From positions 1 through 64,000 of the forward strand of contig JADKAE010000017.1 in NCBI GenBank assembly GCA_016715405.1: a stretch of 64,000 nt of DNA. The letters run 5' to 3'. How positions within the stretch are numbered: the first letter of the stretch is position 1; each line of letters starts with the position of its first letter. Under the pieces are notes generated by a model. That model had not been told where the DNA came from. It ran no database searches and saw only the letters and a program-made list of their open reading frames with translations. The translations under genes and the position numbers were made by a program. Below are positions 63,366-64,000 of this stretch, one piece after another. Source of the DNA: Saprospiraceae bacterium (GTDB taxonomy: Bacteria > Bacteroidota > Bacteroidia > Chitinophagales > Saprospiraceae).

Positions 63366-64000
63366 ATGCAAACAGGAACAAACGACCTAAACTTCGCGCT
63401 AATGCTAATGTCAAGGACTGGTAAACAAACATCAAAAGGTATATTACTATACCGATGGGTGTTTGCAGCGCAAATGTTCCTCTTGACATGCGGGTTGCAA
63501 GCACAGGGATGGGAGATCTCTTTTGGAGGCAACCGCGAAGATTTTGGTTACGGAGTGGTCCAAACGCAGGATCACGGTTATGTGGTGGTAGGTTTTAGCG
63601 AGTCTTTCGGAGCAGATAACGACATGGACGTGTACGTCATCCGCACCGATGTAGACGGCACCCTCCTCTGGATGAAGGAATTCGACGAGGGATTTCGCGA
63701 AAACGCCTACGACGTCATTGAAACAGAAGATAACGGCTTCCTTATTGTGGGAGATGTCGCCCCTGAAGTGAGCGACGCCCCGCAAGTATACCTGCTGAAG
63801 ATTTCGAAATTCGGCGAGTTTGAGTGGAGCAAAAAGTACGACAATGTAATCGGCCTCACCGCGCATGTCCAACAGGGCAGAGAAATAGCGCGGGCAGCCG
63901 ACGGCAGTGGATACGCAATAATAGGTCTGTCGAAAGCGTCAGACTCCAACGGAAACGATGAGATTTTGCTCATTCGTGTTGACAACCAGGGTAACGAATT
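63366..64000 (+). CDS. Secreted beta-propeller-like repeat protein (3' end beyond window)
   Basis: Open from ATG 63366 to the window edge (211 residues). A hydrophobic signal (WVFAAQMFLLTCGLQAQ) follows a basic N-terminus; ATG 63402 or 63408 may be the real start. The mature part has about 55-residue repeats with the pattern EDFGYGVVQTQDHGYVVVGF, then DMDVYVIRTDVDGTLLWMKE, and again DNGFLIVGDV, VYLLKISKFGEFEWSKKY. This is the pattern of Bacteroidota T9SS-type repeat proteins predicted to form beta-propellers, usually ending in a sorting domain, here outside the window. Function unknown. Confidence 0.75.
   Translation, partial: MQTGTNDLNFALMLMSRTGKQTSKGILLYRWVFAAQMFLLTCGLQAQGWEISFGGNREDFGYGVVQTQDHGYVVVGFSESFGADNDMDVYVIRTDVDGTLLWMKEFDEGFRENAYDVIETEDNGFLIVGDVAPEVSDAPQVYLLKISKFGEFEWSKKYDNVIGLTAHVQQGREIARAADGSGYAIIGLSKASDSNGNDEILLIRVDNQGNE

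Overview
The window reads as a chromosome segment of a free-living Bacteroidota bacterium, most likely of the Saprospiria (Lewinella/Haliscomenobacter/Phaeodactylibacter type). The evidence is: promoters of the TTTG-N18-20-TAnnTTTG type; several secreted proteins ending in type IX secretion (T9SS) sorting domains; the T9SS response regulator PorX; a Rho with a long acidic/basic insertion; and families typical of the phylum (TonB-dependent receptor with carboxypeptidase-like plug domain, DUF2807, DUF6909, VPGUxxT thioredoxin, BatD). No prophage, insertion sequence, rRNA operon or CRISPR array was found. Genus cannot be fixed from the sequence.

Layout. 1-5403: serS (cut by the window edge) and rho diverge from back-to-back promoters; a two-gene BatD unit converges on rho. 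5572-10370: two large divergent secreted proteases (metzincin and subtilase), both T9SS cargo. 10568-13732: a DUF6909/nucleosidase-like protein, then the arsenosugar-type radical SAM protein and its peroxidase-like partner. 14023-16423: ABC ATPase, FtsX permease and a DUF3299-like secreted protein. 16440-16811: a corrupted homopolymer tract. 17381-23434: odhB and a peptide ABC importer (binding protein, two permeases, no ATPase). 23587-26169: rlmB, a DUF819 membrane protein, then a tRNA-like RNA with its own promoter. 26269-35310: Ig-like lipoprotein, endonuclease I-type T9SS protein, an orphan contractile-injection tube protein, YciI-like protein, hybrid histidine kinase and a kelch T9SS protein. 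35468-42545: BNR-repeat protein, SGNH hydrolase, queG, small lipoproteins, esterase. 42572-49970: porX divergent from an HD phosphohydrolase, then NptA/PhoU-type transporter translationally coupled to a TonB receptor. 50048-64000: sulfatase, VPGUxxT thioredoxin/MsrA-like protein, DUF1684, Fic protein, large metalloprotease, cyclophilin, nucleotide pyrophosphatase family protein, TonB-C protein, TPR protein, DUF2807, a conserved helical protein and the start of a secreted repeat protein.

Two properties cut across the window. First, about two dozen genes or gene joints are broken by single-base indels, nearly all deletions in or beside homopolymers; conserved family sequence continues in another frame each time, so I treat these as consensus errors and annotate whole genes across them. 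Second, most intergenic gaps carry short arrays of a 7-16 nt unit followed by the inverse complement of the same array, so the transcript would snap back into a long hairpin. Unit sequences differ between loci, but several families recur two to four times and often overlap stop codons.

The most unusual single item is the roughly 168-nt tRNA-like RNA at 26002-26169. It has acceptor, D-like, anticodon-like and T arms, and a structured insert of about 95 nt between the anticodon-like arm and the T arm.
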